Part shown: one piece after another, positions 8,496-17,547 of the stretch | Layout of the letters: the number at the start of each line of letters is the position of its first letter | Position numbering within the stretch: position 1 is the stretch's first letter | NCBI RefSeq assembly: GCF_000373485.1 | Contig: NZ_KB891585.1 | Span: forward strand, 421,860-485,859 | Direction of reading: 5' to 3' | From: Dasania marina DSM 21967 | GTDB taxonomy: Bacteria > Pseudomonadota > Gammaproteobacteria > Pseudomonadales > Dasaniaceae | Length of the DNA: 64,000 bases | Notes under the pieces: generated by a model | What the model was told of the DNA's origin: nothing | What the model saw: the letters and a program-made list of their open reading frames with translations, nothing else | Database searches by the model: none | Translations under genes and position numbers: made by a program

Positions 8496-10817
8496 ATGAA
8501 ACATAACAAGCTTTCTAAAACCGCCTTGTGCCTATCGGTAGCGTCCGTGTTATCGGCCGGTTCAACCGCGGGGCAAGCAGCCAGTAGCATAGAAGAACTG
8601 ATAGTAACCGCACAAAGACGTGCTGAAACTGCACAGGAAATTCCTATTGCGATAGCTGCGTTTTCCAGTGAACAATTAAGCTCTTTAAGCACTTCTAACC
8701 TTCAAGAGTTAACCGGACATATTTCCAGTGCCGAGTTATTTGATGACCGTGGCGCGGGCCAGCCGACCTGGGTTATTCGCGGCGTAGGCTTGGCAGACTT
8801 TAATGCCAACAACACCCCTACCGCTGCCATTTATTACGACGATCACTACCTGTCATCCAATATCTTGGGCGGCATAGGCATGTTTGATATAGATCGTGTT
8901 GAAGTATTAAAGGGCCCACAAGGCGGCCTCTATGGACGTAACACCAGTGGTGGTGCTGTGCGTATTAATTCAGTAGCCCCCGTTCCCGGTGCCGACATTA
9001 ACGGCCATGTTTCTGCGTCCTATGGCAGCTGGGATAAATCCCGAGTGGAAGCCGCTGTAGGTAGCGCCATTAATGATAAAAGCGCCTTTCGCATAGCCGC
9101 TATGACTGAGCAAGGCGGTGGCTGGCAGGACAGTTTAGCCACCCCGCAAGATGATAATTATGGCGATAGGGATTTTTCTGCAGCCAAAGCACAGTTATTC
9201 CTACTGCCTAGTGATGATCTTGAAGTCATCATCAAAGTAGAAGGCGGTGAAGATAAATCAGAAACATTACTAGCTTTAGCTAAAGCTATTTACAACCCTT
9301 CAGGCCCTGGCTATTGCGCCAGCGCTGTGGCCGGCAAGGCCGATTCAAATAGCTGCGCTCTGCTGTCGAATGCCACTAACGCCTTAGTCATCTCACCTGA
9401 TGGAGACCCCGGTTTATTACCGTCCTTACAAAAGCAAGACGGCACTAAAGTACTAACCAACCCTATTAACGCACTGGATAACTCCTGGGGCGGCGCCAAT
9501 GTTAAAGTCAATTGGGATTTTGGTGTTGCGACTTTATCGTCTATTAGCGCCTACGTAGATTACACCAACAAACAAATTTACGATTATGATGCTGAGCCAC
9601 TAGCGCTGCTACATGAAGATAGCAAAACCGAATTAAAATCCTGGTCGCAGGAATTTCGTTTAGTCTCCAATGATGATGAAGATATTTATTGGTTGGCAGG
9701 TATCTCTTATTCCAAAGATGAAATGGATGATGAAAGAACGGGCAGCCTGGATCAGAACTTTTTGGTTTTCGCCACCAACTCTACCCGTGGCTATGAACAA
9801 GTAGCTGAATCCTGGGCAGCCTACGGCCAAGTCGATAAAGATATAACTGACAGCATCACCATCAATGGCTCGTTGCGTTACACCGCGGAAGATAAAGAGT
9901 TTAATAATGCCTATCATTTTGATAATTATGGCCAGTTTTATTATCTCGAAGATCTCGATTATGACTATAGGCTGGATGCCAACTGGTCTGGCCATGTAGG
10001 CATAGACTGGGCCCCTACTAGTGACGCTATGATTTACGGTAAAATTACCCGCGGCTTTAAGTCCGGTGGCTTTTACGGCGGCTTTGCCTTTGAACCTGAA
10101 GAGCTAGATGCCTATAAAGAAGAAACCGTTATCTCTTATGAAGTAGGCTTTAAAAGTGATTGGCTAGACAGCACGCTACGAGTCAATGGTGCTGCGTTTT
10201 ATTACGACTACCAAGATGTGCAAGGTTTTCTCGAGGAGTATAACGCTCAGACCAATACCGCTCTTACCAAGCTAGGCAATTTAGGTGTAGCTACACATAA
10301 AGGCTTAGAACTAGACGTCACTTGGCTACCCTTTGATATTGAAGGGCTGACCTTACAACTAGGCTTAACCTGGTTGAATGCTGAATTTACTGACTCTGAT
10401 GTGGTGCTCACTGACCTATCCGATCCAGAGACTCCGGTTGGTACATTGGAAGGTTTAGATCGTACCTTCTCACCGAAATTTAGCTCTACGGTTGTTATTA
10501 ACTATGAACGTAATGTGTCCGAGGATTTAGTCGGCGGCATACAGCTTAACTACAGCTATCGCGACGATATTGCCTCTAGAGACAGCTATTTAACGGATCT
10601 CAATTATGCTGCCTATGGCCAAAAAGGTTATGAGTTACTGAATGGTCGCATCACACTTAATCCTGCAAACAACCAATGGCAGTTAGCATTGGTAGGTAAA
10701 AACTTGCTGGATGAAGTCTACGTTGCCCGCGCAACAGGTAGTGATTTGGGTAGTTTTAGTGACCTACCTGGCCAGCCTCGTAGCTTTGCCATAGAAATGA
10801 CCTATAACTGGGAGTAA
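8496..10817 (+). CDS. TonB-dependent outer-membrane receptor
   Basis: The 773-residue outer-membrane protein has a signal peptide ending near residue 28 (AGQA), a TonB-box-like IEELIVTAQRR at 32-42, and a plug domain at about 45-160 (VEVLKGPQGGLYGRNTSGGAVRI). A 22-strand-type barrel follows to the C-terminus, where NLLDEVYVARATG is the usual late motif. The VTAQRR plug type is common among receptors of oligotrophic marine and sphingomonad bacteria. The ligand cannot be read from sequence. Proximity to the protocatechuate genes and the shared upstream element suggest uptake of an aromatic compound, with TonB energy possibly from the ExbBD encoded at 26.9-28.0 kb. A terminator follows. Confidence 0.92.
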   Translation: MKHNKLSKTALCLSVASVLSAGSTAGQAASSIEELIVTAQRRAETAQEIPIAIAAFSSEQLSSLSTSNLQELTGHISSAELFDDRGAGQPTWVIRGVGLADFNANNTPTAAIYYDDHYLSSNILGGIGMFDIDRVEVLKGPQGGLYGRNTSGGAVRINSVAPVPGADINGHVSASYGSWDKSRVEAAVGSAINDKSAFRIAAMTEQGGGWQDSLATPQDDNYGDRDFSAAKAQLFLLPSDDLEVIIKVEGGEDKSETLLALAKAIYNPSGPGYCASAVAGKADSNSCALLSNATNALVISPDGDPGLLPSLQKQDGTKVLTNPINALDNSWGGANVKVNWDFGVATLSSISAYVDYTNKQIYDYDAEPLALLHEDSKTELKSWSQEFRLVSNDDEDIYWLAGISYSKDEMDDERTGSLDQNFLVFATNSTRGYEQVAESWAAYGQVDKDITDSITINGSLRYTAEDKEFNNAYHFDNYGQFYYLEDLDYDYRLDANWSGHVGIDWAPTSDAMIYGKITRGFKSGGFYGGFAFEPEELDAYKEETVISYEVGFKSDWLDSTLRVNGAAFYYDYQDVQGFLEEYNAQTNTALTKLGNLGVATHKGLELDVTWLPFDIEGLTLQLGLTWLNAEFTDSDVVLTDLSDPETPVGTLEGLDRTFSPKFSSTVVINYERNVSEDLVGGIQLNYSYRDDIASRDSYLTDLNYAAYGQKGYELLNGRITLNPANNQWQLALVGKNLLDEVYVARATGSDLGSFSDLPGQPRSFAIEMTYNWE

Positions 10818-11001
10818 AAACACAGCGCTAATAACGCAGCGTAACCGCTACCTTTGTAGCTAAATGCAAAGGCAGCTGTTTTTCCCATAGAGTTTATAAC
10901 TCACTATTTTTTACCGATTTTAGCCATTAGCTATTGGCAGCTTGCCAATAATTCATGCTGGAGATGCTTCACCTCACTGGGGAAATTTGTGCTTCCCTTT
11001 T

Positions 11002-11032
11002 GCTCCCCCGCTTATCCGGGGGAGCTTTTTTA
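11002..11032 (+). terminator. Rho-independent terminator of the TonB receptor gene
   Basis: A perfect 9-bp GC-rich stem (GCTCCCCCG with CGGGGGAGC), a 6-nt loop and a following T-tract lie about 185 bp after the receptor stop. Confidence 0.9.
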
Positions 11033-11114
11033 TTCCTTTCTCTTTAACGCCTCCTTATTATTTAGCCACACCCTTTTTTGTATTTCACATCACTGCTGCC
11101 CCGTTAACTTAATC

Positions 11115-11363
11115 TCGTCATGCCGGGCTTGACCCCACAACTGTCTGGAATCATCTCCTAATCGTCATACTCCCGAAAGCGGGTATCCAGTTGCGACAAA
11201 CGACCTATTCACATCAACATTCAAATTTACCATTAACTACTGTAAATACAGGTTTTTATCAAACTCAAAGTAATTTTCTGGATTGACGTACTCCGTTGCT
11301 CTGGCTCCCCGCTTTCGCGAGGAGGGCATACCCCGAGAGTTTAGCGAGTGCTGGGCATGACGA
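11115..11363. repeat. MITE-like block of palindromic repeats
   Basis: The block is bounded by perfect 10-bp inverted repeats (11115-11124 TCGTCATGCC and 11354-11363 GGCATGACGA). Inside are smaller palindromes around CCCGAAAGCGGG (11172-11183) and CCCCGCTTTCGCGAGGAG (near 11308). It resembles the CGTCATTCCCGCGAAAGC family of dispersed intergenic palindromes. No transposase is encoded. Confidence 0.55.
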
Positions 11364-11442
11364 CTGGGGAGTCACCCCGCACACTAGTGGACGACTTTCG
11401 TCATAACAAAGAGATAAATTATGGGGAGTATTTTTAGGAAGG

Positions 11443-11475
11443 ATGAAGCTTTCTGCTCAATTCAGAAAGCTTCAT
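11443..11475. repeat. Perfect 13-bp hairpin downstream of the amidohydrolase gene
   Basis: ATGAAGCTTTCTG pairs with CAGAAAGCTTCAT across a 7-nt loop, 28 bp after the amidohydrolase stop. It lacks an adjacent T-tract on either strand, so a termination role is uncertain; 3'-end stabilisation is also possible. Confidence 0.55.
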
Positions 11476-11503
11476 GTTGTAATTTAAAATAATAATTTAC
11501 TAA

Positions 11504-13543
11504 CTACTTTTCCGCTTGATAAACCACACGGCCATCGAAGATGGTTAATAACACCTGCGTTTCACCAATTTTCTCTGCCTTATCTTGCTCAGCCAATTGC
11601 ACCAAGTTTCTATCCAGCACAATCAGGTCAGCGAGCTTGCCCTGCTCTATGCTGCCTACGTCTTTATCTTGGCTGAGCATTTTTGCCCCGTTAAGGGTAA
11701 AAGCTTGCAGCGCCTCGTGTATATTTAAACGCTGGCTGGCATTAAGGACCTTGCCTTCAGCTGCACGGGTTAATGCTAATTGCATATTTATAAAAGGCCT
11801 AGGGTCACGGCTTTCTACTGGCGCATCACTACCAAAGGTTAGTATGCCGCCGGCATCTTTAATCGCCTTAGCGGGATAGACATTGCGCATATAATAGGTA
11901 TCGGGGTTAAACAAATCATCGCGGCCGTTAACTTTTTCAATAAAGGGTATCACCATAAGATTGTAATCGGTAAAAGGCCCCGCCCATATATAGGTAAAGA
12001 CATTAAACAAACCCAGCTCGCCTATGCGACGCTGATCATCGGGGTGCACTAGCTGTAAATGCGCCAAGCTTTGGGTTAAGCCTTGTTTATCCGCGTCGGT
12101 TTTAACCGCCGCTAAAGCATCCACCGCCACTCTTACACCTTTGTCTGACAAGGCGTGTATATGCACGTGAAAGCCGGCTGCGGTAGCCTGTTTAACATAC
12201 TCAAGAATAAACGCTTCCGAGTGCTCTAATATGCCACTGCTAGGAAAACATTGCGCAGGCGGATGGCCGTTGGCTAGGTTAAAGGCTTTTATGGCAGCCG
12301 GTTTTTTAAAACGCTCAGGCGTTGCTCGCACTTGCTGGCAAACCGTACCGTTAAGGTCGGCATAACCTACTACGTCCACGGCACCGGTTTCTTTATTCAT
12401 CTCAAAGATGGGTTGTTTGAAACCATTGAGTACCGCCGCACCCGGTAAAGTTGGCGGATGGGTTAAGGGGTTACCTTCCAATACCGAATCGGCAAATAAC
12501 TTAATGCCGTTAACCTGAATATAGCGTGAGCCTTGGTATTGTTTTCGCAAGTCCTTAAAGCCCGCCATGATGGCTGGAATTTGTTTAAGTGCCTCAGGCT
12601 GGTGTGAATTTTCGGCATGGGCAAATAAACCAGCGCGTAGGCGAAAACTCATTTGGCCGCTGTCTTCCAGCCATTGATATTTGCTTAATGTTTCTGCCGA
12701 GGTTAACGGATCATGAATAGACGTAATGCCTCGGCTAGCCATGCCTGCGGCTATGCGCGGCATCAGTGCTTCAGGGTCGCTGCTAGAACCCAACATATCC
12801 TCTGTGAATTGTGGCCGTATTAATAAGCGTGCGCCCTCATTAACACCACCACTGGGTTCACCATGTTGATCTACCGCGATATTTTCACGCCATTGCGCAA
12901 AGTGCGTCGCTAAGGTTTCGCGACTAATGCCTAGCTGCTTGCCTTCTATACTCGCCAAGGCTAGCGCGGCACTGTTAGCTGCTCCGTGATGGCCATCATC
13001 GCCCCATAAAATAATCGGGTTGTCTTTAGACACCGCATCTAAGGCTGAGCGCAAGGTGGGGTAACGTTCACTGGGTTGATTACCGCCAGCGAAAGACCAT
13101 TGCACCACGGGCAGCCATTGGCCTTTTTCTGGCGCATAGTGCTGTAAACAGGCTTTTAAAAACGGCACCATGTCGTCCAAGGTGTAAGCCTCACTACCCA
13201 GGTCACACATATCGGGGTCAACGGTACCAAAGGCATGGACATGGGTATCGTGTATGCCAGGCATAACCATTTTGCCTGCCAAGTCACGCACGTCGGTGTT
13301 ATCACCGATAAAGGCGCGCATCTCTTCATTGCTGCCCACCCCGACGATGCGATTGCCCTGTATGGCTACCGCCTGGGCAACACTGTGCTGCCCGTCCACG
13401 GTATAGATATAGCCATCGGTTAATACTAAATCGGCTACGTTGCTCTGCGCTGATTCCGGTTCTGATTCTTGGCTACAAGCTTGTAATAAAGCGGTAATAC
13501 ATACCGCAGCCCATGTTATTTTTTTATTCACAATATTCTCCAA
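11504..13543 (-). CDS. YtcJ-like amidohydrolase, predicted lipoprotein
   Basis: The 679-residue protein has an N-terminal signal ending in a lipobox (ALLQAC, Cys23), so it is probably membrane-anchored in the periplasm. The rest is an amidohydrolase-3 (YtcJ-type) metal-dependent hydrolase: DTHVHAFG near residue 98, HIHALSDKGV in the middle, FGSDAPVESRDPRP near 580, and a C-terminal strand region returning to LADLIVLDRN. Family members hydrolyse amide or ester bonds of small molecules, and the substrate here is unknown. It stands alone on its strand with a gene-free region on both sides, so no operon partner helps. Whether it belongs to the aromatic island is undecided. Confidence 0.83.
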   Translation of the reverse strand: MENIVNKKITWAAVCITALLQACSQESEPESAQSNVADLVLTDGYIYTVDGQHSVAQAVAIQGNRIVGVGSNEEMRAFIGDNTDVRDLAGKMVMPGIHDTHVHAFGTVDPDMCDLGSEAYTLDDMVPFLKACLQHYAPEKGQWLPVVQWSFAGGNQPSERYPTLRSALDAVSKDNPIILWGDDGHHGAANSAALALASIEGKQLGISRETLATHFAQWRENIAVDQHGEPSGGVNEGARLLIRPQFTEDMLGSSSDPEALMPRIAAGMASRGITSIHDPLTSAETLSKYQWLEDSGQMSFRLRAGLFAHAENSHQPEALKQIPAIMAGFKDLRKQYQGSRYIQVNGIKLFADSVLEGNPLTHPPTLPGAAVLNGFKQPIFEMNKETGAVDVVGYADLNGTVCQQVRATPERFKKPAAIKAFNLANGHPPAQCFPSSGILEHSEAFILEYVKQATAAGFHVHIHALSDKGVRVAVDALAAVKTDADKQGLTQSLAHLQLVHPDDQRRIGELGLFNVFTYIWAGPFTDYNLMVIPFIEKVNGRDDLFNPDTYYMRNVYPAKAIKDAGGILTFGSDAPVESRDPRPFINMQLALTRAAEGKVLNASQRLNIHEALQAFTLNGAKMLSQDKDVGSIEQGKLADLIVLDRNLVQLAEQDKAEKIGETQVLLTIFDGRVVYQAEK

Positions 13544-13826
13544 TTTGCACTATAGCCGTCGCTTAGATGCGGCTTAGGCACGGTATTAGGCTGTATTTTT
13601 TGCCAACCCAGAGTAATACTTGCCTGGCTATAGCGTCTAATGCGATATGGTTGTTCGGATATGAGAAAAGATTACAGGCCATGACTTTTGTTTACATTAC
13701 GGCCAACAAAGCCATGGTGTCAGGAACTACTACCTAGCCTTGTCACATTGAACGCTAGCAAACAGCGCGCCTATGCTGCGCAAAAAAGTCTGTCATTGCG
13801 CGACGCGTCCACTCTTGTAGCTTTTC

Positions 13827-14144
13827 TTACTTAGAGGCCTTGCTGTCATAATACTGCCAGCGCTCAGTCGCCATGCAAAATTCACGCGGGGTCTGATGCC
13901 CTTGTTTTATCCCTAGGTGATACTCTTCCAATACAAATAACATAAAGCGTTGCTGGTCATTGTCATCGGGCTTTTGACTGATTTCTATTTGCAAGGCTTG
14001 CTTCATCTCACCATAACTGGGTAGCTCGGGATCGTTAAGTTGCGCATAGACATATTCATAACGAGCGCAAAAGTGTTCGTTATCGGGGCTACAGCCCGCG
14101 ATGATTAATAGGCTGGCTATTACCAGTGTTTTTTTAAACCGCAT
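13827..14144 (-). CDS. Small lipoprotein of unknown function
   Basis: The 105-residue protein has a basic N-terminus, a hydrophobic stretch and a lipobox IAGC with Cys18. The mature part is acidic and helical with Cys residues at CARYEY and EFCMATE, which could pair in the periplasm. I do not recognise a family. It is 60 bp downstream of the peroxiredoxin-like gene on the same strand and may be cotranscribed. Coding is supported by the clean lipoprotein signal and even codon use. Confidence 0.7.
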   Translation of the reverse strand: MRFKKTLVIASLLIIAGCSPDNEHFCARYEYVYAQLNDPELPSYGEMKQALQIEISQKPDDNDQQRFMLFVLEEYHLGIKQGHQTPREFCMATERWQYYDSKASK

Positions 14145-14204
14145 AAGGGCCTCATTATTATAGTTTTAACGGCATGCTGTTAATTCGCACTATATAGCTG
14201 TGGG

Positions 14205-14879
14205 CTACCGTAGTTTAAGCTGATCTATAACACCTAACAGTTGTTCGACACTGGGCCGCATTTTATAGTCATTCGACGAATGGCCCCACTTCACCACACC
14301 TTTTTTATTGACGATAAACACCGAGGCTACCGCAAATTTATGGTGCTTTTTACCTGACCAGTCCCGCAGCACGATACCGTAATCTTTATAGGTGCTGACT
14401 AGCTCATCGGGTAATGTGAATACCACATTAAACGCTTTGTGGGCGGTTAACTTGGGATCGGATAGTACCGGGAAAGGAATCTCATAGGTCTTTTGCACCA
14501 GCATACCGGCATCGGGCTTATCGGCGCTGATTAATACTGGGGTAATACCGCGCTGTTGGAATTCTGGCCAGGCTTCGGTTAGCTGACGGATTTGCACATT
14601 ACAGTAAGGGCACCAGCCGCCTCTATAAAACACCACCATTAGGTCGCCCTGCTGCAGCAGATCATTAAATGAAGCTAACTTTCCCTGATGTGACTTAATC
14701 GTAAAATTTTTAATTTTGCTGCCATTGGCGACGCCTACTCCCGGCTCGTGGCTACCTAACGTTTTACTGTTAGTTGCCGACAGTTCGGGTAGCTTGGTGG
14801 GCAAACTAATTTCCGAGACGGCCATGGCATTAACACTAATCAATAACAGCGCGGCACAGAGAGATTTGATGCTAATCAT
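14205..14879 (-). CDS. Exported AhpC/TSA-type thiol peroxidase-like protein
   Basis: From the ATG at 14879, chosen because AAGGAAG precedes it at good spacing, the protein is 224 residues with a signal peptide (1-20, ending NAMA). A thioredoxin-fold AhpC/TSA domain follows. The active site FYRGGWCPYCN puts Cys90 and Cys93 in a CxxC, as in peroxiredoxin-like proteins that act as thiol peroxidases or disulfide oxidoreductases in the periplasm. LISADKPD and FPVLSDP follow as usual. An upstream ATG at 14930 would extend the N-terminus by 17 residues and bury the signal, so it is less likely. A small lipoprotein gene follows. Confidence 0.85.
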   Translation of the reverse strand: MISIKSLCAALLLISVNAMAVSEISLPTKLPELSATNSKTLGSHEPGVGVANGSKIKNFTIKSHQGKLASFNDLLQQGDLMVVFYRGGWCPYCNVQIRQLTEAWPEFQQRGITPVLISADKPDAGMLVQKTYEIPFPVLSDPKLTAHKAFNVVFTLPDELVSTYKDYGIVLRDWSGKKHHKFAVASVFIVNKKGVVKWGHSSNDYKMRPSVEQLLGVIDQLKLR

Positions 14880-15085
14880 GAAGGCTTCCTTTTTGATAAG
14901 TCCATGGTGCAGGCGTGAGTATGGCAACAACCCACTGCTTTAAGCAATAGCCAACTTTTCAGTGTAGAGAGTATGGTAATTAGCCCGCTAAGGCTGGTTA
15001 TTTACTTCTATAGCTAAGGCTTGTGCAGTTAATTATGTCATAGAATCTACATCACAAAATGTCAACAAGCTACTGATATGTAATG

Positions 15086-15122
15086 AGTTAACTAATCTAG
15101 AATTATTCTAGATTAGTTAACT
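15086..15122. repeat. Perfect 18-bp palindrome with 1-nt spacer
   Basis: AGTTAACTAATCTAGAAT (15086-15103) is followed by T and its exact reverse complement (15105-15122). It lies between the peroxiredoxin-like gene, whose start is at 14879, and the 3' end of the pirin pseudogene. It may act as a terminator hairpin for the decayed pirin gene or as a regulator site. It is AT-rich and has no T-tract. Confidence 0.75.
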
Positions 15123-15147
15123 GCCCACACGCCAACACGCCAACACC

Positions 15148-15812
15148 TTACTCCTGTAGCGGGATAAACTCCTCCTCATCCCCCGGCACCACTGCAAACT
15201 CTCGGCGACGCCACTGCTGTTTAGCCTGCTCTATGCATTCCCTGCGGCTAGCAACAAAATTCCAATCTATATAGCACTTGCCCAAACTGTCACCACCTAT
15301 AAGCGCTATGCGGGCATCCTCTAGCGCCTCAACTTCGGCGCCAGCAACAGCCATTACCGCCATGTTATGTGCGGGTACCACCGTGCCTTTAATTTACAAC
15401 TTGCCACTCACCACATACACACCCAACTCCTGCGCTAGGGGCAAGCTCAGCTTTTGCCCCTGCTGTAACTGGGCCTCTACGTATAGGGTTTCCGAGTAGC
15501 TGACTATCGGTGACTGCAAGCCGTAAGCACGACCTATCATCACCCTAATATTCACCCCAGCAACTGTGGTAGCTGGCACACTGGCCGCAGGGTAGTGATA
15601 AAAAGCGGGGGCAATCTTTTCCTGCTCGGCAGGCAGGGCCAGCCATAACTGCAAGCCATGCAAGCTATGCGCGGCGGAAAGCGAGCAGGCCCCATATGAT
15701 CAAAGAAGATCCACAGCCCTACCATTTTGCGATGGACCTTAGGCAGGCAGCGCCTAACCGAGCAACCGCCCAAATCTTTATCACGGGTTTGAATGAGTAA
15801 GGCTACGGCATC
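15148..15812 (-). pseudogene. Pirin-family pseudogene (internal deletion, frameshift, nonsense codon)
   Basis: Three collinear pieces of a pirin survive. The N-terminal part (about 15812 to 15690) reads LLIQTRDKDLGGCSVRRCLP, then VGLWIFFDHMGPARFPP. A frame change follows directly into HGLQLWLALPAEQEKIAPAF (from about 15663), and the C-terminal part from about 15381 ends in EFAVVPGDEEEFIPLQE. Between FFDHMGP and HGLQLW a pirin should have roughly 70-75 residues with the metal-binding His and Glu residues; these are deleted. An in-frame TAA near 15390 separates the last two pieces. Three lesions make a functional bicupin impossible. Confidence 0.85.
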
Positions 15813-16270
15813 GTAGCACTGAGCTAGGCCACAGCCCTGCCCTACCTCGGTGGTAATATTGCTTATAACACATTCCTGCTAAGTGTTTATGGCTAGTATA
15901 AGATAAGAAATAGATCAAGCCGCTTAGCAAGCTAATCTCACACAAGACACGTTAGCGCAGGTAGAGCTAGACCAAATAGCCCCTAGGAATAGAGCCTAGT
16001 TAGACGAATCTGAAAGAGAACGTTAGAGCGTGCGGTGAAGAGCACATAAGCAGAAAACGAGATGATCACTATGCTGGAATAATAGTGTTAGCGCCGAAAA
16101 TATCGACTGAGAAAACTAGGGACTACTCAGGGGCCACACGGTAACGAAGGCTCTCGCAGCAGTCGAACTTGATTGTACTTGCGAGCGACTAGGCCTAACA
16201 GCTACCCGCCTTAACATGGCAGCTGTCAACCTAGAGCCTAGCCATTACAGCTACAGGGTCGACGCTACAA
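15813..16270. other. Gene-free stretch
   Basis: I see no credible coding frame, RNA gene or strong terminator in these ~460 bp. Stops are frequent in all frames. It follows the pirin pseudogene and may be decayed DNA. Confidence 0.5.
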
Positions 16271-16546
16271 CTAGCAATCAGTGTCTGCTGCATCCATGCC
16301 TTCTTTGGCATCTTCACAGGCATCTTCAATCTTATTACCTATATCTTGGCCTTTTTCTTGTATGGTCTCAGCAGCGTCATCCATCGCTTCACCAGCCTGC
16401 TTAGCCTTATCTTCAACTACCTGTCCAGCCTGTTTAGTTTTATCAGCAATTGTTTCACCTGCCTGTTCAACCGACCCTTCTTTTTCGCACCCGCTGATAG
16501 CGGCAACTGTCAACAATACAGCTACTAACATGCTTTTATTCAACAT
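16271..16546 (-). CDS. Small lipoprotein with LEA-like amphipathic repeats
   Basis: The 91-residue protein has a signal and lipobox (AISGC, Cys20). The mature part is almost wholly an acidic/basic amphipathic helix built of about 11-residue repeats: ETIADKTKQAG, QVVEDKAKQAG, EAMDDAAETIQ and so on. It ends in a Cys-containing tail (DACEDAKEGMDAADTDC). This resembles LEA-like or YjfN/entericidin-size envelope stress lipoproteins, but I cannot assign a family. It is isolated on both sides. A role in envelope or desiccation/osmotic protection is only inference from the repeat type. Confidence 0.7.
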   Translation of the reverse strand: MLNKSMLVAVLLTVAAISGCEKEGSVEQAGETIADKTKQAGQVVEDKAKQAGEAMDDAAETIQEKGQDIGNKIEDACEDAKEGMDAADTDC

Positions 16547-17133
16547 AATTCATTCCTCTGATTTATAAATAACAAATATGATCACGACCGTGATCCGACA
16601 TTTCGACTAGGTAGCTTAGCAATACTAAAGTCGAGAAGTTACCGGTATCCCCCTAGACGGCGCAATTCAAACGCCAAAGACGTAAAAAACAACTCAATAA
16701 AAAATCTGCGCCCTTTCTACTATCGTAGCGGCGACATCACTAAAGGCAAAAATCCAGCGAATATAACCCCACGAAAAACATTAATATCCAATAAGGTACA
16801 GCGATACTTTTAAGTTGATCTATTAGCCTATACTTATATGCCCTACCCCGTCAAACATAGCACTACCAAGAATACGATTGCCGCCGGTTCCAAGTTTGAA
16901 CCAAACAACGCTGCGCGCCTACATGTAAACCAGCGCGCCTGTAACAATGGTGCTAACAACAAGCGGGGATCGACAACAAGTGAACCGCCATCTAGTTCAT
17001 TTGCCATAACTTAAACACCCTTTACCGGCAGCTACCCCGTTATTTGCAAACAGTGTCTTTTTTATTATGGCTGAGATTAAATCACTGGCTGGACGCAGTT
17101 GCTAATCATGCCCTAAAGCGAAACGAGAGCAGC
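16547..17133. other. Gene-free stretch
   Basis: No credible frame, RNA gene or mobile-element remnant is visible in these ~590 bp. A short repeated GCGCGCCT word occurs near 16914 and 16932. Confidence 0.5.
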
Positions 17134-17547
17134 TTAAGCTGCCGGCTTTAGCCTAATCGCTTTTATTATGTCTCTCCAGCTAATGATTCCTACCGGTTTA
17201 CCTTCTTTATTCACGACAGGGATACACGATATTTTATGCTGTTTAAATATCTCTACCGCCTCATAAAAGCCCGATGTCGGCAGCAAGGTAATCGGTTTTC
17301 TCGTTAATATTTGGTGTGCTTTTTTGTTAAGCGTGGCCGCATCCCTAGCTGTTTCAGCAGGCGTCCCAACATTAGGGCTCATGACTTTTAAGAGGTCTCT
17401 ATCCGATATAACCCCAAATAACTTCATGGAATCCACTACCAACAGGTGATGGAAATTATTGCTGTCAAACAGCTCTTTGATCTGGGCCAATGAGTCATCC
17501 ATGCCGACAGTGACAATAGATTTACTCATGATTTTGTCTACGTTCAT
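17134..17547 (-). CDS. CBS-domain protein
   Basis: The 137-residue protein consists of two CBS domains (a Bateman module) with nothing attached. The first is at about 5-60 (MSKSIVTVGMDDSLAQIKELF, then HHLLVVDSMKLFGVISDRDLL) and the second at about 78-133 (ISCIPVVNKEGKPVGIISWRDIIKAI). Such stand-alone modules bind adenine nucleotides and modulate partner proteins. The partner here is unknown, as neither neighbour is an obvious target. It is cytoplasmic with no signal. The length is normal for the class. Confidence 0.87.
   Translation of the reverse strand: MNVDKIMSKSIVTVGMDDSLAQIKELFDSNNFHHLLVVDSMKLFGVISDRDLLKVMSPNVGTPAETARDAATLNKKAHQILTRKPITLLPTSGFYEAVEIFKQHKISCIPVVNKEGKPVGIISWRDIIKAIRLKPAA

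Larger units (their letters stand above)
10818..11503. other. 686-bp gene-free region rich in dyads
   Basis: No coding frame is credible. The region holds a strong terminator (11002-11032), a roughly 250-bp block bounded by 10-bp inverted ends (11115-11363) and a perfect 13-bp hairpin (11443-11475). Confidence 0.7.

Noticed and set aside
15815..15840. CTAGCTCAGTGCTACGATG segment resembling a strong constitutive -10 region (minus strand)
   Set aside because: There is no matching -35 at proper spacing, and it leads only into the pirin pseudogene.
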